Part shown: piece by piece, positions 6,815-8,674 of the stretch
How positions within the stretch are numbered: the stretch's first letter is position 1
Layout: each line of letters opens with the position of its first letter
Origin: CAZADA01 sp964636945
GTDB lineage: Bacteria; Pseudomonadota; Alphaproteobacteria; Caulobacterales; Maricaulaceae
Reading direction: 5' to 3'
NCBI GenBank assembly: GCA_964636945.1
Contig: CAZWVH010000089.1
Span: forward strand, 1-8,674
Length of the DNA: 8,674 bases
The notes under the pieces: generated by a model
Seen by the model: only the letters and a program-made list of their open reading frames with translations
What the model was told of the DNA's origin: nothing
Database searches by the model: none
Translations under genes and position numbers: made by a program

Positions 6815-7942
6815 ATGTTTATTGTCACACTCGGTTCTGGTTGCGCGTGGATGACGGACGCGGTGGCTCAGCGCTTCTTTTTGCCCAATGATGGCGTGCG
6901 GGCGGGCGAATATGCGGTGCGAACTACCCGCGATGCGGTGATGGCAACAAGCGATGGGATCTCGTTGGCGGCCGATGTTCACGCGCCGGTCGGACTTGAG
7001 ACGACGCCCACAATTCTGGTTAGCATCCCCTTCAACGACACACGACGCAACCGCGTTCGGGCAGACTCGATTGGCCGGTACTGGGCGCGGCGCGGATACA
7101 CTGTCGTGGTTGAGGGGACCCGCGGTCGATACCGTTCAGGAGGGGAGTTCTACCCGGCTGTCAATGAACGCAGGGACGGCCTTGAAACCATTGCATGGCT
7201 CAAGACCCAACCATGGTATGATGGCCGCCTTGCAATGTGGGGCGGCTCGGCCTTCGGCCACACCCAATGGGCGGTCGCCGATCAAGAAGGGCTTGACGCC
7301 TTCGCCGTGCAGATCACCTCGACGAGCTATTTCAACACCATCCACCCTGGTGGCGCGTTCGCGCTGGAAAGCGCACTCTATTGGGGTCTTATCAGTCCAC
7401 CCGAGAAAGACCGCCTCACGACGGGCGAGGAGATCCAATCGGGAGCGGAAGGCTGGCCGGTTGTTGAGGCCGATGACCGCGCGCTGCAGAACGTGGCCTT
7501 TTTCGATGACTGGGCGACCGACCGCTCGCCGGACGCCTATTGGCTGGCGATTGACGGTGAAAACCGCGCGCTGACCGTGAAAGCGCCAATTTCAGACCTA
7601 ACTGACGATGGTCGACCCAATTTTGTCGGTTTGGCAGCCGATACAGATCTCGGTGTCGGGATTGCCTCGGGCGGACTACTCCAACAAACTGGTGAATCTG
7701 CAAGTTTCGAAAGCGATCTTCCTGGTTCAATTCTCATGCTAGGGCCAGGTGTTGAGGGTTCTGGCCCAGGCGGAAGCCGCGGCGAAGCTCTCGGTGCGGC
7801 TAGGTTTGCTCAGCCCGGCTCTTCATTAGAGGTGAATGTCGGTTTTGGCGGGGGAGTATCGTCAACCAAGACAACCACCAGAATTCTATTTGGCCTCAGT
7901 TTGCGAGACAAAAAACTGTATATTTGGCATAGGCAGAAATAA
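6815..7942 (+). CDS. CocE/NonD-type serine hydrolase, truncated and fused to an unrelated tail
   Basis: 375 aa. Residues about 35-258 match the CocE/NonD/X-Pro dipeptidyl-peptidase (S15) alpha/beta hydrolase family: MATSDGISLAADVHAP, IPFND (71-75), VVVEGTRGRYRSGGEFYP, nucleophile elbow MWGGSAFGHTQW with Ser145, and DAYWLAIDGENRALTVKAP. The family normally continues with a G-W-(Y/F)-D strand bearing the catalytic Asp and later a G-P-W-x-H with the catalytic His. Both are missing: after P258 the frame enters a Gly/Ser-rich sequence that is not CocE-like, so the product is probably inactive. IPFND has Phe where CocE uses an oxyanion-hole Tyr. AVAQ at 16-19 looks like a signal-peptidase I site, suggesting export. 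The hydrophobic stretch extends upstream of ATG 6815 in an open frame (RRLSIWATL before the Met), so the start may lie further upstream. ATG 6815 has only a weak ribosome-binding site (GGGCGA). It lies 69 nt downstream of the epimerase gene. Confidence 0.75.
   Translation: MFIVTLGSGCAWMTDAVAQRFFLPNDGVRAGEYAVRTTRDAVMATSDGISLAADVHAPVGLETTPTILVSIPFNDTRRNRVRADSIGRYWARRGYTVVVEGTRGRYRSGGEFYPAVNERRDGLETIAWLKTQPWYDGRLAMWGGSAFGHTQWAVADQEGLDAFAVQITSTSYFNTIHPGGAFALESALYWGLISPPEKDRLTTGEEIQSGAEGWPVVEADDRALQNVAFFDDWATDRSPDAYWLAIDGENRALTVKAPISDLTDDGRPNFVGLAADTDLGVGIASGGLLQQTGESASFESDLPGSILMLGPGVEGSGPGGSRGEALGAARFAQPGSSLEVNVGFGGGVSSTKTTTRILFGLSLRDKKLYIWHRQK
7589..7942 (+). other. Foreign 3' tail replacing the CocE C-terminal domain
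   Basis: This 117-residue tail begins ISDLTDDGRPNFVGLAADTD and contains Gly-rich strands (GVGIASGG, GPGVEGSGPGGSRGEALG, SSLEVNVGFGGGVSS), ending KKLYIWHRQK. It shows no CocE features, and the other two forward frames close within 20 nt of the junction, so a simple frameshift does not explain the change. The alternating Gly and hydrophobic pattern resembles C-terminal tips of RHS or other secreted polymorphic proteins, but I do not recognise a named domain. The junction is placed at 7588/7589 by eye, with an uncertainty of perhaps 30 nt. Confidence 0.55.
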
Positions 7943-8137
7943 ATGCAATTCAAAACTAGTCTTTTTTCTTGGGTAATTTGGTGCCTAATGGTTGGCTTGA
8001 TATTCATTGGTTTGAATATTTATGATTCCATTCACTCTGGTAGAGACATTGGGGGGTGGATGTTTGTTTTTGCCTATATAATGTTCGGTCTCGGTGTCAT
8101 GCTCGAAGTAATCAGGCGTATTCGTAAGCGTAGGTGA
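7943..8137 (+). CDS. Small two-helix inner-membrane protein, immunity-like by context
   Basis: 64 aa, not recognised by family. There are two hydrophobic segments, about residues 7-27 (LFSWVIWCLMVGLIFIGLNIY) and 36-55 (DIGGWMFVFAYIMFGLGVML, approximate). They are joined by a short polar loop with SIHSGRD and followed by a basic tail EVIRRIRKRR, so both ends are predicted in the cytoplasm. ATG follows the TAA of the preceding frame with no gap. By hand count 77 of 195 bases are G or C, far below the neighbouring genes, which suggests recent transfer. Position between a Gly-rich tip-like tail and an RHS fragment matches where immunity proteins sit in polymorphic-toxin loci; that role is inferred only. 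Confidence 0.6.
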   Translation: MQFKTSLFSWVIWCLMVGLIFIGLNIYDSIHSGRDIGGWMFVFAYIMFGLGVMLEVIRRIRKRR

Positions 8138-8674
8138 TTTTTGATCGTTTGGTGGTGAGCGGTAAGCGAGGCGTAGACCCCATCGTAGTTTTTGATTACT
8201 ACTGGACACCCCAAGGATCCGAGACTCTGGGCTACACACCCAACGTGCTGGATCAGTACGACACCATCACCTCTAGCCTCACTCCAACGCTGTCCCCCCA
8301 ACACGATGCCAACGGCAACCGCATCTGTGACACGGGCTCTGCCGGGGTCTGCGCGCCCGGCGCCTTGCAGACCCTGCATGATGCGGAAAATCGACTCACC
8401 CAAGCGACTCGCACCGGCCAGCTGAATGTCACTTATCGCTATGACGCTGACGGACGGCGCGTGGTGAAAGACTTCGCCAGCCCGTCCACCCAGGCCGATG
8501 AGCTGCTGGTCCATGCCGGGGACATGGAAATCGCCGAATACACACGGCCCAATGACAGCACGGGCGCATGGACGCTGACCCGGCGCTATGTGCCTGGCGC
8601 TGGCGTGGACGATCGCGCGGCCATGATCGATGTGGCGAGCGGGACGACGCACTACTACATCCCCGACCGGCTGG
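8134..8674 (+). CDS. RHS/YD-repeat protein fragment, 5'-truncated, continues past window end
   Basis: An open frame of 180 codons runs from GTG 8134 to the window end. From about residue 21 it is typical RHS repeat sequence: DYYWTPQGSETLGYTPNVLD, HDANGNR (57-63), LHDAENRLTQA (81-91), YRYDADGRRVV (101-111), then the entry to the RHS-associated core RRYVPGAGVDDRAAMID (150-166) and YYIPDRL (174-180). RHS proteins are very large beta-shell exoproteins whose C-terminal tip is a variable toxin. Here hundreds of upstream residues and any secretion signal are missing, and the first 20 residues are not RHS-like, so this is a displaced 3' fragment. GTG 8134 overlaps the preceding stop (GTGA), but whether it is a used start is uncertain. 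Composition returns to GC-rich from about 8200. It could be a non-expressed orphan serving as recombination substrate. Confidence 0.8.
   Translation, partial: MIFDRLVVSGKRGVDPIVVFDYYWTPQGSETLGYTPNVLDQYDTITSSLTPTLSPQHDANGNRICDTGSAGVCAPGALQTLHDAENRLTQATRTGQLNVTYRYDADGRRVVKDFASPSTQADELLVHAGDMEIAEYTRPNDSTGAWTLTRRYVPGAGVDDRAAMIDVASGTTHYYIPDRL

Noticed and set aside
8074..8652. Minus-strand 192-codon frame opposite the RHS fragment
   Set aside because: The + strand carries unmistakable YD repeats; the minus frame is its shadow.
1..8674. CRISPR arrays, tRNA/rRNA genes, complete insertion sequences
   Set aside because: No regularly spaced repeats, no tRNA-like cloverleaf or rRNA sequence, and no transposase or integrase was seen on either strand.

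Overview
The window reads like a chromosomal accessory region of a GC-rich proteobacterium. An alphaproteobacterium (Caulobacterales/Hyphomonadales-like or Sphingomonadales-like) is my best guess, from the GC-rich codon use, the DUF5681 gene and the style of the CocE and GH3 proteins. I cannot confirm a taxon from sequence alone. All supported genes lie on the + strand.

Region 1 (2-1249) is the 3' part of a gene encoding HEAT-like repeats followed by a C-terminal SUMF1/FGE-sulfatase fold. The two cysteines that make a true formylglycine-generating enzyme are absent. A 9-bp-stem hairpin covers its stop codon.

Region 2 (1403-2314) is a tight cassette of three small genes: a DUF5681 protein and two short proteins with the same N-terminal pattern (L-x-x-R-I-x-x-L-E-R). 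They overlap by 8 and 4 nt and look phage-derived or mobile. A non-coding stretch of about 355 bp with a small hairpin follows.

Region 3 (2671-7588) is the most interesting part: an apparent operon with ATGA overlaps. It encodes an integral-membrane fatty acid hydroxylase/sterol desaturase, a bacterial GH3-type adenylating acyl-amido synthetase, and an enolase-superfamily (muconate lactonizing enzyme subgroup) epimerase/racemase. After a 69-bp gap comes an apparently exported CocE/NonD-type serine hydrolase, which is truncated. A coherent hypothesis is a pathway that oxidises a lipid-like acid, joins it through an acyl-adenylate to an amine or amino acid, sets the stereochemistry of the amino-acid part, and hydrolyses or processes the product outside the cytoplasm.

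Region 4 (7589-8674) is a recombination-scarred zone. The CocE reading frame loses its family sequence after residue 258 and continues into an unrelated Gly-rich tail of 117 residues. A directly abutting AT-rich gene for a 64-aa two-helix membrane protein follows. Then comes a 5'-truncated RHS/YD-repeat reading frame that runs off the window end. This arrangement resembles the shuffled tip/immunity regions of polymorphic-toxin (Rhs) loci.
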